Assembly (NCBI RefSeq): GCF_023073915.1
Contig: NZ_JADPKK010000023.1
Coordinates: 310,001-374,000, forward strand
From: Bradyrhizobium sp. 149
Lineage (GTDB): Bacteria > Pseudomonadota > Alphaproteobacteria > Rhizobiales > Xanthobacteraceae
Length of the DNA: 64,000 nt
Direction of reading: 5' to 3'
The notes below the pieces were generated by a model. That model was given only the letters and a program-made list of their open reading frames with translations, ran no database searches and had not been told where the DNA came from. Shown one piece after another: positions 19,024 to 28,061 of the stretch; position 1 is the stretch's first letter, and each line of letters starts with the position of its first letter. Both the position numbers and the translations under genes were made by a program.

Positions 19024-19437
19024 TCAGACTTCCTCGAAGCGGATCGGCAGCGCGCCCTTCCACAGCACGCTCTTGCCGAGCGTTGCCAGATTCTCCAGGC
19101 CAGAGGTCAGCGTGATGAAATGGTTGCCGGCGAGCTGGCCCATCTTGCTCGCGAAGTGCACGCCGCCATAGGCCATCAGGATCTCGGTCTCACTGATGCC
19201 TCCGGGATAGAGGATGATGTGACCGGGCGCGGGATAGCTGGTGTGGTTCTCGTAGCCGACACCGAAATCGAGGTCGCCGAGCGGCATCCACACGCCCTCG
19301 CCGCTCCAGCGCACATGGATGATGTGGCTTTCGAACGGCAGCGCCTTGCGGAACGCGGCGACGGTCTTGGGCGCCAGCTGCTCCTCGAAACGGGCATCGA
19401 AAGTGAAGTCGCCGGCGCGGATAACGAGTTTGCTCAT
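19024..19437 (-). CDS. DUF3830 family protein (cyclophilin-like fold)
   Basis: 137 residues, start ATG at 19437. MSKLVIRAGDFTFDARFEE, HVRWSGEGVWMPLG and a late ISETEILMAYGG match what I remember of DUF3830, proposed to have a cyclophilin-like barrel and without an established activity. It is first in the three-gene allantoin operon and abuts puuE with no gap, so a role in purine or ureide breakdown is likely. Candidate tasks include a missing racemase, lyase or chaperone-like step; nothing in the sequence decides this. Confidence 0.75.
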   Translation of the reverse strand: MSKLVIRAGDFTFDARFEEQLAPKTVAAFRKALPFESHIIHVRWSGEGVWMPLGDLDFGVGYENHTSYPAPGHIILYPGGISETEILMAYGGVHFASKMGQLAGNHFITLTSGLENLATLGKSVLWKGALPIRFEEV

Positions 19438-19525
19438 CTCATCTCTCTGGATCGGGGCGGTGGCCCCACGGGGAATTTTCAGGCAAAGAGCATTCCATCG
19501 GACTTCGCGCAAGGGCCGCGGCCCG

Positions 19526-19798
19526 TTACCTGCGGTCGTAGGACCAGCCGAAAACGCCACTCCGCCGCGTCTCCGGCTCGGCGGCAGGCTGCGGCGCCTC
19601 CTTCAGTTCCGCCTGCGGTGGCGGGGGCGGCGCCGGCAGGTTCTCACATTTCGTGGAGTAGACCAGCTTGCCGTCCGCGGTACGTCCGATCGGCGCGCAG
19701 CGGTCCGGATGCGCCGCCGAGGTTTTTGGGGTCAGCTTGACCTGCGCCACGGCCGGCAAGGCGATCAGCAGAAAGACCAGCAGATATCTCGACATCAT
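19526..19798 (-). CDS. Small secreted proline-rich protein, unknown function
   Basis: About 90 residues from the ATG at 19798 (a second ATG follows at 19795). The first 18 residues after MMSRY form a signal peptide (LLVFLLIALPAVAQ). The mature part has two cysteines and a proline run (NLPAPPPPPQAEL), then an acidic/Ala/Pro tail. I do not recognise a family. It is separate from the allantoin operon, 89 bases upstream of the DUF3830 start. Confidence 0.6.
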   Translation of the reverse strand: MMSRYLLVFLLIALPAVAQVKLTPKTSAAHPDRCAPIGRTADGKLVYSTKCENLPAPPPPPQAELKEAPQPAAEPETRRSGVFGWSYDRR

Positions 19799-20038
19799 TG
19801 TCGCCTGAAACCAAATTTGGCCCATTGAACCGGATTGCGCAGGTCAAGTCCATCGGGGCTACGGGCGCGATTGCCGAATATTTAGCCGAGGCTAGAAAAT
19901 TGGCTCCCCCCAATGTGATGGTTGCATTGGCGATCGTGCAGCCGGCGTCGTTGATATTCGGCAGGCCGCATCGCCATGTCAGCCGCGGCGGCGAACACAT
20001 GTCTCACAGCCGGAGCCGCCGTCACGGGAGAAACAACC

Positions 20039-20257
20039 ATGCAAAAAACCTTTGCCATTCTCAGCGCCACCCTGATCGCCGCCGCCGCCACCATCCAAAC
20101 CGCCGCTGCGAGCGACCGTCACCACGCCCGCAAGGCACGACCGGCCCCCATCACCCAGTCGGTGCGGGATTCCAACGCGCTCTGGTCCTCGCAGCCAACC
20201 GCGCCCGACTGGCCGCGCTACGCCAACGGCGCGATGTCGGCACCGGCGGGACGGTGA
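20039..20257 (+). CDS. Small secreted protein, unknown function
   Basis: 72 residues. ATG at 20039 preceded by a GGGAG Shine-Dalgarno about 7 bases upstream. Residues 1-24 are a signal peptide ending TAAAS; the mature part is short, basic at first (DRHHARKARP) and ends in WPRYANGAMSAPAGR. Such short exported proteins are common in Bradyrhizobium and have no assigned role. Confidence 0.6.
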   Translation: MQKTFAILSATLIAAAATIQTAAASDRHHARKARPAPITQSVRDSNALWSSQPTAPDWPRYANGAMSAPAGR

Positions 20258-20299
20258 TGCTGGAAGCGTAGAGCGCAACTGCTTCAACTTCGTCTTTGC

Positions 20300-20930
20300 G
20301 AGCGCAGACACAGCTTCCCGTCCTCGCGGCGCATTTCGCCCGAGTTTTGCTTCGTCGCTCACCCTCTTGTCCAAGAGGGTGCAGGGAAGGCCGGGTGCCG
20401 GCTGGCACCCGCGGTCCGCTGCGCGAAAAGCACACGCAGAAAAAACGCACAGCAGCATACAGGTGTAGCCAATCACTCGGCCTTCCCTGCGCAGTGGCTT
20501 TACGGCTTATGCCGTGCTCTCCCGGGAGCCGAGTTCGTTCTGGCCTCCCTCGCCCTCGCGAAAGTCACGGACACCGCGCCGGTTGACGCGGATGCCGCCT
20601 CCGCAAGAGCTTGACCGTAGCAACGACGGCCAGGACCACACGGTTTTGCCGTACGCACGGCCCGCCATTTCGCCGCAGTTTTTCCAGCCCCGTCGACGGA
20701 GCCGGAAACTTACTGGCGAGACGAGCCTGACAGCGTCGTCCGTCCGCGCGACGCCTTGGGCTCACGGAGAGCAATCCGCCCTGCCCTTAGCCTCGCGCCC
20801 GACACTGCCGCGTCCACCGCAAGCCCGGCTCGCATATCGTGACGACGTACGATCGCCCCTCTTGGGTGAGCCGGGATGGGTGACATATACGCCAATTCCG
20901 AATTTCGGTAAAGTGGAATCTTTTAGCGAG
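20300..20930. repeat. Probable Bradyrhizobium interspersed repeat element, non-coding
   Basis: This stretch has no credible gene but much structure: a perfect hairpin CACCCTCTTG/CAAGAGGGTG (20360-20381), a second GGGTGCC/GGCACCC (20393-20410), and a 13-bp inverted repeat GCAGGGAAGGCCG (20381-20393) with CGGCCTTCCCTGC (20478-20490). The following part, around CACGGTTTTGCCGTACGCAC (20638-20657), is a sequence I remember recurring between genes in Bradyrhizobium and Rhodopseudomonas and often mis-annotated as hypothetical proteins on the minus strand. Copy number cannot be checked from one window; boundaries are approximate. Confidence 0.5.
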
Positions 20931-20992
20931 ACGTGATTGACAGAGGGGCGACACAGAGTGGACGCAGGCGAGACCCGTCGCCGGGAAGCAAC

Positions 20993-21023
20993 AAAACGGG
21001 CGGTGCAAAGCACCGCCCGTTTT
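20993..21023. terminator. Strong terminator hairpin
   Basis: AAAACGGGCGGTG (20993-21005) and CACCGCCCGTTTT (21011-21023) form a perfect 13-bp stem with a 5-base loop and built-in A/T tracts, so it works in either direction. On the minus strand it ends the Gly/Tyr-rich protein gene that stops at 21107. Confidence 0.85.
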
Positions 21024-21106
21024 GCGAATCCCGCAAGCTTCCCGCAGATCGGAGCGAAGACGACCCCGGGCCACGCCTCTGTCGAGGCTATGGCGTCAAT
21101 TGCCGC

Positions 21107-21499
21107 CTAGTATGGCTGGTAATAGCCGCGCGGACCGTAGTATGGACCGCCGCCGTAGTAGCCCTGGCCGCCGTAGTAAGGACGCGGGCCATAATAATAG
21201 TGATCCTCGTAGTACTCGCGGCGCTGGCTCTCGGCGATCGCACCTCCAATCAGCCCCGCGGCCACGCCCATGAAGGCGAGGCCTGCAGCGTTCGGACCTC
21301 GCCGATAATAGCGGTGGCGGCGCGCGGCGCTGAAATCGGTGGCACCCGACGCGGCGCGGTCTGCCGCAACCGCCTGGGATTGCGGCGCGGTCGAGGCCGC
21401 AGCCGAAGGCGCGGTAGAGGCTGTAACCAGGGCGAGGCTCGCGAACGCGGCCAGTGCAAGTTTGCGGCTGGCTGCGGAAGTCATCGGTCCATTACTCAT
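21107..21499 (-). CDS. Gly/Tyr-rich exported protein, unknown function
   Basis: 130 residues. An N-terminal hydrophobic segment (residues 14-35, Ala-rich) looks like a signal peptide. Residues 72-90 hold a glycine-rich hydrophobic stretch (AGLAFMGVAAGLIGGAIAES) like the glycine-zipper of small envelope proteins. The C-terminal 35 residues are almost only Tyr, Gly and Pro in imperfect repeats (YYGGxxYYGG). Probably a surface or envelope protein; a precise family is not recognised. Terminator at 20993. Confidence 0.7.
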   Translation of the reverse strand: MSNGPMTSAASRKLALAAFASLALVTASTAPSAAASTAPQSQAVAADRAASGATDFSAARRHRYYRRGPNAAGLAFMGVAAGLIGGAIAESQRREYYEDHYYYGPRPYYGGQGYYGGGPYYGPRGYYQPY

Positions 21500-21800
21500 C
21501 TTGACCTTCCTCTGTTCTCGCCTCTGTTCTCACCCAAAGCCACATAAGCAAACGACGCATAATGCGCAAACCACTGAAATGGTTTCGTGATCGCGGCAAT
21601 CTGCCACGCTTTGAACGATTGTAAACGGAACGACCAGATCCACCTTGAACCATCCAACATGAGCGGATAATGAACAGCCGCACCGTTTTTCGGTCGCCGT
21701 AAGCGTTTTACGTGAACCAACGCATCAACCGACGCCGTCGGGATCGATGCCATTTTCAGGTTCACCGTGACTGACGCGTCCTATCCCAAAGAGAAACCAG
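21500..21800. other. Intergenic region, nothing recognised
   Basis: About 300 bases between the divergent Gly/Tyr-rich protein and the DUF2798 gene. More A/T-rich than its surroundings and without a plausible coding frame; presumably carries both promoters. Confidence 0.4.
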
Positions 21801-22058
21801 ATGATTGCGGTTCGCAAACTGCCGGCGCGCTGTGCGCCGATCGTGATGCCATTTGTGCTGTCCATCCTCATGACGGCCGTGGTGTCAGTCATTTCCACGC
21901 TTCGAAGCCTCGGCGCAACGCCGGCGTTTCTCGCGACCTGGCCGGGCGCCTGGGCACTGTCATGGCTCGTCGCCTTTCCGACGCTGCTGATGGTGCTGCC
22001 ACTGGTCCGCCGGATCGTGGCGCGCGTGGTCGCTTCCCCTCCTCAAGCAGGCCGATAG
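21801..22058 (+). CDS. DUF2798 family small membrane protein
   Basis: 85 residues with two transmembrane segments (about residues 14-34 and 46-70). KLPARCAPIVMPFVLSILMT and the paired second helix ending in LPLVRRIVARV are typical of DUF2798, a family of two-helix inner-membrane proteins without known function. It is monocistronic; the next gene is convergent. Confidence 0.8.
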   Translation: MIAVRKLPARCAPIVMPFVLSILMTAVVSVISTLRSLGATPAFLATWPGAWALSWLVAFPTLLMVLPLVRRIVARVVASPPQAGR

Positions 22059-22123
22059 AAGGCGCGGACGGCGGCGCATGACGCACGCCGTCCCGCTTCC
22101 GACGCTTCTCAGCTCGAGGGGCG

Positions 22124-23911
22124 TTACGACAGCGCGCCGAGCACACCGCGCGTCGCCTTGTCGATCTCCTCGACATAGCGGCGGCGGACGAAGGTCTCGG
22201 TGAGGAAGCCGACCACCTTTCGACTGTCGGTGGAATCGACCACCGCCAGCATCTCGGCTTCCGCTTCGTCGAACACCGCCATCGCCGATTTCACGTTCAT
22301 TTCCGGAATCAGCACGATCTCGGTCAGGCGGGCGAGCTCGATCACCTGGATTTCGTCGGCGATGGTGTCGAGATCGCCCGAGAACAGGTCGGGCAGCAGG
22401 ACGAGCCCGACATATTCGTCCGAATTGTTGACGATGACGATCCCGGGCCGCGATCCCAGCGCGAATTCGCGGCGGACCGCGGCGATGGTCGTGGTCGACG
22501 GCACCTTGCCGACATCGGAGCGCATCAGCCGCTCGACGGTGAGATTGCGCAGCCAGCCGACGTCGTTGGCGCTGCGGATGGTCTCGCCACGCAGATGCAG
22601 GCGCCAGGTCGAGAAGGAGTGTCCGAACATGAAACGGACGCAGATCGAGGTGACGATGCAACCGGCCAGCACCACGGCGGTGACGTCGACGTTGCGGGTC
22701 ATCTCGAGCACGAGGAACGACATGGTCAAGGGGCCGCCGACGATGGCGACGCCGAGCGTCGCCATGCCGGTCAGCATCGCGACCAGCGGATCAATCACGA
22801 AGTTCGGGCTGATCAGCAACAGCACCGCCGCAAAGAACTTCCCGATCAGGCTCCCGACGAACAGCGAGGCGAAGAACAATCCGCCGCGGAAGCCCGAAGC
22901 CAGCGAGATCAGGCAGGCCGTCACCTTCAAGGCGATGATCAGCGCGATCAGGCCGATCGTCATGTCGTGAAAGAGATCGAGGACCATGGCGCCGTGTCCG
23001 GCCGCCAGCACCTGCGGGGTAAGGATCGCAAAGCCGCCGACGATGAGGCCACCGATCACCGGGCGCAGCCAGATCGGCAGCCAGGCGAACAGGCGTTCGA
23101 ACGTCGATGACGAGCGCATCACGGCGATGCCGACACCACTGGTGACGAGCGCGAGCCCGATCAGCGCCAGATACTGCTCGACGCCGACCGAGCTGACTTT
23201 CGGTATTTCGAGCGAATAGGGTGCGCCGCCGAGCCATTGCGCAGTCAGGGCGCCGGCGAGCGAGGCCGCCAGGATCGGGGCGGCGCTGCCGACCGAATAG
23301 ACGCCGACAATCAGCTCGCAGGCGTAGAAAGCTCCCGTGATCGGCGCACCGAACGCCGCCGCGATCGCAGCGGCAGCCCCGCAGCCGACGATCAGGCGCA
23401 GATCGTTGCGGCGCAGATTGAAGAACTTGCCGAGCAGCGAGGCGATACCGGAGCCGATCTGGGTGTAGCCGGCCTCGAGGCCGACGGACGCACCGCAGCC
23501 GTTCGAGATCAGCGTCTGGCTCGACACCACCACGCTGTCGCGCATCGACAGATTGCCGCCACGCAGCGCGTTCGCCTCGATCGGATCGACCGCGCTGGAG
23601 ATCTTCAGCCGCCGCCGCCACCACTCCATGATGCCGAGCACCAATCCGCCCAGGGCGGGCGCAATCAGTGCGGCCCAGGGACTGACGCTTGTATTGGCCG
23701 ACAGGCGGACGTCGATGGGAATGCCGTAGATCACCATATGGGCAATCTGCGCGATCTCGGCCATCAGCGTCACGATGGCGCCGGCGAGCGTGCCGATCAC
23801 CAGCGCCAGCGGGATCAGATAGAATTCGTTGCTGCGCAGAAGCGCGCGCAGCCGAACCATGACGCGGTTCGTCCCCTTGCGGTCGGTGAGATGTCTGATC
23901 CGCAGGAACAC
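22124..23911 (-). CDS. ClC-family chloride channel/antiporter with C-terminal CBS domains
   Basis: 595 residues: ClC transmembrane domain (about 25-440) then two CBS domains (about 460-590). The gating glutamate is in GASVGLEAGYTQIGSG, and CELIVGV probably supplies the internal proton glutamate. The filter motifs differ from the textbook GSGIP, GREGP and GxFxP (here GLEAG and GLFFAS), a variant I associate with an alphaproteobacterial ClC clade. It moves Cl- or another anion across the inner membrane; CBS domains suggest nucleotide control. It lies 12 bases after the aldolase gene, with which it may be co-transcribed. Confidence 0.88.
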   Translation of the reverse strand: MFLRIRHLTDRKGTNRVMVRLRALLRSNEFYLIPLALVIGTLAGAIVTLMAEIAQIAHMVIYGIPIDVRLSANTSVSPWAALIAPALGGLVLGIMEWWRRRLKISSAVDPIEANALRGGNLSMRDSVVVSSQTLISNGCGASVGLEAGYTQIGSGIASLLGKFFNLRRNDLRLIVGCGAAAAIAAAFGAPITGAFYACELIVGVYSVGSAAPILAASLAGALTAQWLGGAPYSLEIPKVSSVGVEQYLALIGLALVTSGVGIAVMRSSSTFERLFAWLPIWLRPVIGGLIVGGFAILTPQVLAAGHGAMVLDLFHDMTIGLIALIIALKVTACLISLASGFRGGLFFASLFVGSLIGKFFAAVLLLISPNFVIDPLVAMLTGMATLGVAIVGGPLTMSFLVLEMTRNVDVTAVVLAGCIVTSICVRFMFGHSFSTWRLHLRGETIRSANDVGWLRNLTVERLMRSDVGKVPSTTTIAAVRREFALGSRPGIVIVNNSDEYVGLVLLPDLFSGDLDTIADEIQVIELARLTEIVLIPEMNVKSAMAVFDEAEAEMLAVVDSTDSRKVVGFLTETFVRRRYVEEIDKATRGVLGALS

Positions 23912-23923
23912 TTTCTGTCCGCC

Positions 23924-24577
23924 CTACCCTTCCGACATGCCGTAACCGGACATGCGCTGGCGGACCCGCTCGATCTCGGCGCTCGAAAGCAGCGGCGGCT
24001 CTCCAAGCTGGAGACAGCCGTGATATTGCCGCGCCAGCGTCTCGACCTCGACGGCGAGCCACATCGCCTTGTCCAGCGACTTGCCGACGGCGATCATGCC
24101 GTGATGGTCCAGCAGGCAGGCGAGCCGGCCCTCCAGCGCCCGCACCGCATGCTCCGACAGTTCCGCCGTTCCGAAGGTGGCATAGGGCGCGCAGCGGATG
24201 CTGTCGCCGCCGGCGGCCGCGATCATGTAGTGCACAGGCGGAATCTCCCGGCCCATGATCGCCAGAATGGTGCAATAGGTCGGATGGGCGTGAACGACGG
24301 CGTGGACGTCGGGCCGGGCCTTCAGGATGTCGAGGTGGAAGCGCCACTCGCTCGACGGCTTCTGAGTCGGGGCATGCGAGCCGTCCATCGCCATGAACAC
24401 GATCTGGTCCAGCGTCATGGCGTCATAGGGCACGCTGGTCGGCGTGACCAGAAGCCCGTCCGCATGCCGGACGCTGATATTGCCCGAGGTGCCCTGGTTG
24501 ATGCCGAGCGCATTCATGCGGCGGCAGGCGCCGATGATGGCCTGCCTCTTGTCGAGCTCGTCCGCTGTCATCGACAT
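23924..24577 (-). CDS. Class II aldolase/adducin family protein (FucA-like)
   Basis: 217 residues. GTSGNISVR (phosphate binding), PSSEW with Glu77 as catalytic acid, HAHPTYC (His96, His98) and LLDHHGM (His158) give the complete zinc site of fuculose-1-phosphate-type aldolases. The enzyme would cleave a sugar phosphate into DHAP or glycolaldehyde phosphate and a small aldehyde, or act as a decarboxylase or epimerase on a related sugar. Neighbours do not show the substrate. Confidence 0.85.
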   Translation of the reverse strand: MSMTADELDKRQAIIGACRRMNALGINQGTSGNISVRHADGLLVTPTSVPYDAMTLDQIVFMAMDGSHAPTQKPSSEWRFHLDILKARPDVHAVVHAHPTYCTILAIMGREIPPVHYMIAAAGGDSIRCAPYATFGTAELSEHAVRALEGRLACLLDHHGMIAVGKSLDKAMWLAVEVETLARQYHGCLQLGEPPLLSSAEIERVRQRMSGYGMSEG

Positions 24578-24736
24578 CTCGATTTCCTGACGATGGGCGC
24601 CTGTCAGAGGGGGAGTACGTCAAAGCAATGTGGCAGCGCAAGAGAAAGCAGACCGGATCGCGCGCGATCCTGACAGCCGCCTCATGGCATCGTGAAATAA
24701 ACATGAAAATCAACGCATTAACAGATTGTCGGAGCC

Positions 24737-25363
24737 CTACGGCAAGCTCGCCCGGACCGCCGCGATCCCGTTGATCACGAACTGCACCGAATAGGCCGCG
24801 AGCAGCATGCCGAGCACGCGCGAAAGGACGGCGTTGCCGGTGCGTCCAAGCGTCCGCGCGATCATGTTCGCGGAGAGAAAGCAGAGCATGCAGATGAGGC
24901 AAACGCAGACCACGACCGCGATGATGGCCGCGAGCCTCGGCCCATAACCGACATCGCCCGACAGAAGCAGCGTGGTCGCGATCGCGCCCGGACCGGCCAT
25001 CATCGGGATCGCCAGCGGGAACACCGCGACGTCGGAGGCGTGCTCTGATGTCGCCTTGTCGGCCTCGCGGGCATCGCGATGCGGACGGTCGCCGAAGATC
25101 ATCTGGTAGGACACGCCGAACAGCAGCAGCCCGCCGGCGATCTGGAAGGCGGGGATGCCGATCCCGAGCTGGCGCAGCAGCCAGTTTCCGATCAGCGCGA
25201 TCACCACCAGGATCGACGCCGCAATCAGCGGCGCGCGCAGCGCGATGGTGCGCTTGCTCGTCTCAGGCATTCCGGCCGTCGCCGCGAGGAAGGCGGGCAC
25301 GAGACCAACGGGATCGACCACCAGCAGCAACGTCACGAACGCGGACAGGGAGAAATCAATCAT
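24737..25363 (-). CDS. MarC family (UPF0056) integral membrane protein
   Basis: 208 residues starting at the ATG at 25363 (MIDFSLSAF), with about six transmembrane segments. LLLVVDPVGLVPAFLAAT near the N-terminus and PLAIPMMAGPGAIATTLLL in the middle are the paired DPxG/MxGPG motifs of the MarC/UPF0056 family, whose transport function is still unclear. Stands alone between opposing genes. Confidence 0.88.
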   Translation of the reverse strand: MIDFSLSAFVTLLLVVDPVGLVPAFLAATAGMPETSKRTIALRAPLIAASILVVIALIGNWLLRQLGIGIPAFQIAGGLLLFGVSYQMIFGDRPHRDAREADKATSEHASDVAVFPLAIPMMAGPGAIATTLLLSGDVGYGPRLAAIIAVVVCVCLICMLCFLSANMIARTLGRTGNAVLSRVLGMLLAAYSVQFVINGIAAVRASLP

Positions 25364-25520
25364 GGCGCCTCTTCCGATCCGACGGCCCAAGCACGTCGCA
25401 ATAACAAAAGTTAGTTCAGCGGCCAGTCAAAAAGATCAACCAGCTCAATCGCGAAGCAACCATTCTGCGGGATTGCCGTTGCACTTGATATCGACACACC
25501 AATAGAAGCAGCCCAGCCAA

Positions 25521-26468
25521 TTGCACGAGCCGCGTTCCAGAATTGATCCGCACGATCCCGTTGCCTGCAGCCGCTGGGCGCTTCGATTAGGGACAAACGT
25601 CAGAGAACTCAAGGCCGCCATTCACCAGTTCGGCAGCGCCGCTGACGCCGTGGCGTACGGTCTTCAGCAGTGGCGGCTCACCGCATCCCGTGGCCAGTGG
25701 CAAGCCCGCAGCGGCGCACCGCAGGTCGGCATCCTCTCTGATTCCATCGTTGCGCGCGGCGAACAGCTTGCCTCGGTCGCCTTGATCTGCGTCAACGCGG
25801 TCGGCCTCGTCGCGGGGGCCGTGCCGCGGGTCCTGCCCGCGGCCCCCGAAGCAGATGTCGATGCGTATCTCGACGGCCTGGACGGGCTCTTCATTGGCGG
25901 CGGGCAGACCAACGTCCATCCCTCCCGCTATGGACAAACCGTCGACGAAGCGCGCGACGGCCCGTTTGATGAATTCCGCGACGAGGTCGCACTTCGCCTG
26001 ATTCCGCGCGCGCTGGCGCGCGGCATTCCTGCCCTCTTCGTCTGCCGCGGAATGCAGGAGCTGAACGTCGCCTTTGGCGGCACGCTGGCGAGGGAGCCAG
26101 ACGGTCTGCCGGAGGATCAACGCCACGGCACACCCGAGGCGGACAATGAGGATGCCCGCTACCGGCTGCGGCAAAAAGTAACGCTGCGAAAAGAGGGCGT
26201 GTTGCACCAGATCTGCGGCGCAGACGCCATCACGGTGAATTCGCTGCATAGCGTCCTGATCGCCGATCTGGCACCGGGTCTCGTGGCGGAGGCCGTGGCC
26301 GAGGACGGCTCGGTCGAGGCCGTCAGCGTCGAAGGCGCGGGCGCTTTTGCGCTCGGCACCGTCTTTCATCCGGATTATTGGGCGAGCTCCGACCATGCGT
26401 CGGCCCGCGTTCTCTCTGCCTTCGGAGACGCGGTTCGCCAGCATGCGAAAACGCAAGGGGCGGCGTAG
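25521..26468 (+). CDS. DUF3606 domain fused to gamma-glutamyl-GABA hydrolase-like amidotransferase (PuuD-like, peptidase C26)
   Basis: 315 residues with an apparent TTG start at 25521; no ATG is available in frame before the conserved parts. Residues 6-50 resemble DUF3606 (SRIDPHDP..SRWALRLGTNVRELKAAI). From residue 65 a class I glutamine-amidotransferase fold follows: GLFIGGGQTNVHPSRYG, nucleophile Cys in FVCRGMQELNVAFGG and HPDYW near the end, where the family usually has His-Pro-Glu. It would hydrolyse a gamma-glutamyl amide. Three bases separate it from a carboxylate-amine ligase that could make such a bond. Confidence 0.78.
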   Translation: MHEPRSRIDPHDPVACSRWALRLGTNVRELKAAIHQFGSAADAVAYGLQQWRLTASRGQWQARSGAPQVGILSDSIVARGEQLASVALICVNAVGLVAGAVPRVLPAAPEADVDAYLDGLDGLFIGGGQTNVHPSRYGQTVDEARDGPFDEFRDEVALRLIPRALARGIPALFVCRGMQELNVAFGGTLAREPDGLPEDQRHGTPEADNEDARYRLRQKVTLRKEGVLHQICGADAITVNSLHSVLIADLAPGLVAEAVAEDGSVEAVSVEGAGAFALGTVFHPDYWASSDHASARVLSAFGDAVRQHAKTQGAA

Positions 26469-26471
26469 GTC

Positions 26472-27659
26472 ATGCACCGTTACCGCTTCGGCATCGAGGA
26501 GGAATATTTTCTGGTCAACCGCCAATCCGCAGTGCCGAGATCGGAGCTGCCCAAGCCCTATATGGCAGCGGCCCAGAAACGCCTGGGAGAACGGCTGACC
26601 ACCGAGATCCTGCAATCGCAGATCGAAGTGGCGACGCCGCCACTGGCGACTTCAGCCGATGCGATCGCCGAGCTTGCGCATTACCGCGCGGTTCTGGCGG
26701 AGGTCGGCAAGGAGCACGGGGTCGGCATCATTGCGGCGGGGACGCATCCGCTGGCGCAACCTCAGCAGCAGCGGATGACGCGCAAGCGCCGCTACAGCAA
26801 GGTCATCAGCGACCTCGGAATGGTCGGCCTCGGCAATCCGATCAGCGGGCTGCACGTTCACGTCGAGGTGCCCGAGCCCGACCACCGCGTCGAGATCATG
26901 CACCGCCTGGTGCCGTTCCTGCCGCTGCTGCTGGCGCTGTCGACCTCGTCGCCGTTCTGGTGCGGCTATCCCACCGGATTGCTCGGCTACCGCAATGCCG
27001 CCAACGACGCCCTGCCCCGGACCGGCTTTCCCGAGATGTTTCGCAACCTCGCGGAATACGAGACATATGTGAGAACCCTGGTGGACGCAGGCATCGTCCC
27101 CAATGCCACCTATGTCTGGTGGGCGCTGCGGCCTTCGCTCCAACATCCCACCCTGGAGCTGCGCATCACCGATTGCTGCACGGCAATCGCCGATTCAGTG
27201 GCGATCGCGGCGCTGTTTCGCGCTCTGGTCAGGCACGCCGTGCACCATCCGGATCTGAACGCCACCTATTCGGCCGTGCACCGCGCGCTGATCGAGGAAA
27301 ACCGCTGGCGCGCCCAGCGCTACGGAACCGACGGGACGTATATCGATCTGGTGTCGTTCGAGCCGGTCTCTTTCAGGACTTGGCTCGATACGGTCATCGC
27401 CATGCTGGCGCCCGATATCGCGCATCTCGGCCTCGAGGGCGATATCCAGCACCTCAAGGCCATCCCCAAGCGCGGCACGTCGGCGCATCTCCAGCTCGAA
27501 TACTTCCGGGGCTTGAGGAAATTCGGCCGCTCGCCGCGAGAAGCGATCGGCGACGTGACCAAATGGCTGCGGACCTCGACCGAGGCCGGCGACTTCACCG
27601 CACGGGCGGGCGAGCCGAAGGGGGCTCCGGTGCGGCAGCCTCTGGCCCATCCGGTGTGA
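26472..27659 (+). CDS. Carboxylate-amine ligase, GCS2/YbdK family
   Basis: 395 residues. FGIEEEYFLV at the N-terminus, QSQIEVATPP and GLHVHVEVP are the metal- and substrate-binding motifs of the YbdK/EgtA-like glutamate-cysteine ligase 2 family, which ligates a glutamate gamma-carboxyl to an amine or thiol amino acid using ATP. Length fits (370-400). It forms an operon with the PuuD-like hydrolase immediately upstream, suggesting synthesis and breakdown of a gamma-glutamyl compound. The true amine is unknown. Confidence 0.85.
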   Translation: MHRYRFGIEEEYFLVNRQSAVPRSELPKPYMAAAQKRLGERLTTEILQSQIEVATPPLATSADAIAELAHYRAVLAEVGKEHGVGIIAAGTHPLAQPQQQRMTRKRRYSKVISDLGMVGLGNPISGLHVHVEVPEPDHRVEIMHRLVPFLPLLLALSTSSPFWCGYPTGLLGYRNAANDALPRTGFPEMFRNLAEYETYVRTLVDAGIVPNATYVWWALRPSLQHPTLELRITDCCTAIADSVAIAALFRALVRHAVHHPDLNATYSAVHRALIEENRWRAQRYGTDGTYIDLVSFEPVSFRTWLDTVIAMLAPDIAHLGLEGDIQHLKAIPKRGTSAHLQLEYFRGLRKFGRSPREAIGDVTKWLRTSTEAGDFTARAGEPKGAPVRQPLAHPV

Positions 27660-27751
27660 GGCGCCGCATGCGACGACGACCGGTCTAGGAACGACCTTCC
27701 GCCAACCGACTTAGCTGACCATGACCGCAAGGGACATGGTGGAGATCATCT

Positions 27752-27958
27752 ATGAGCGACAGCGGAGTTAGCATGCTGCTGGGCCACGCCTCGGCCCAGA
27801 TGCTTTGGCTCTGGTTCATCGGCGCGTTCGTGCTCGGCGGCGCCCTCGTCTACGGCGTGATGAAGGCCGGCCACCTCCGCCGCAGCGAGCGCGCACGCCT
27901 CGATCGCGCGACGGAGGCGCGACAGCGCCAGGACGATCCGTACAAACGGCCGGGTTAG
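27752..27958 (+). CDS. Small single-pass membrane protein, unknown function
   Basis: 68 residues: one transmembrane helix (about 18-38, LWLWFIGAFVLGGALVYGVM) followed by a charged tail of Arg, Glu, Asp and Gln. ATG at 27752 after a purine-rich GGTGGAG. Such short membrane proteins occur next to stress genes in Bradyrhizobium; no role known. Confidence 0.65.
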   Translation: MSDSGVSMLLGHASAQMLWLWFIGAFVLGGALVYGVMKAGHLRRSERARLDRATEARQRQDDPYKRPG

Positions 27959-28061
27959 CTGGCAGCCCGTTGCAGATTGGGAACCTTTGGCCGCGCAGAG
28001 TCTTGATCGCCCGAGGATAGAGGAAGGCGGGGCCTTCCCGTTCACCTCGACAGGAGGATTT

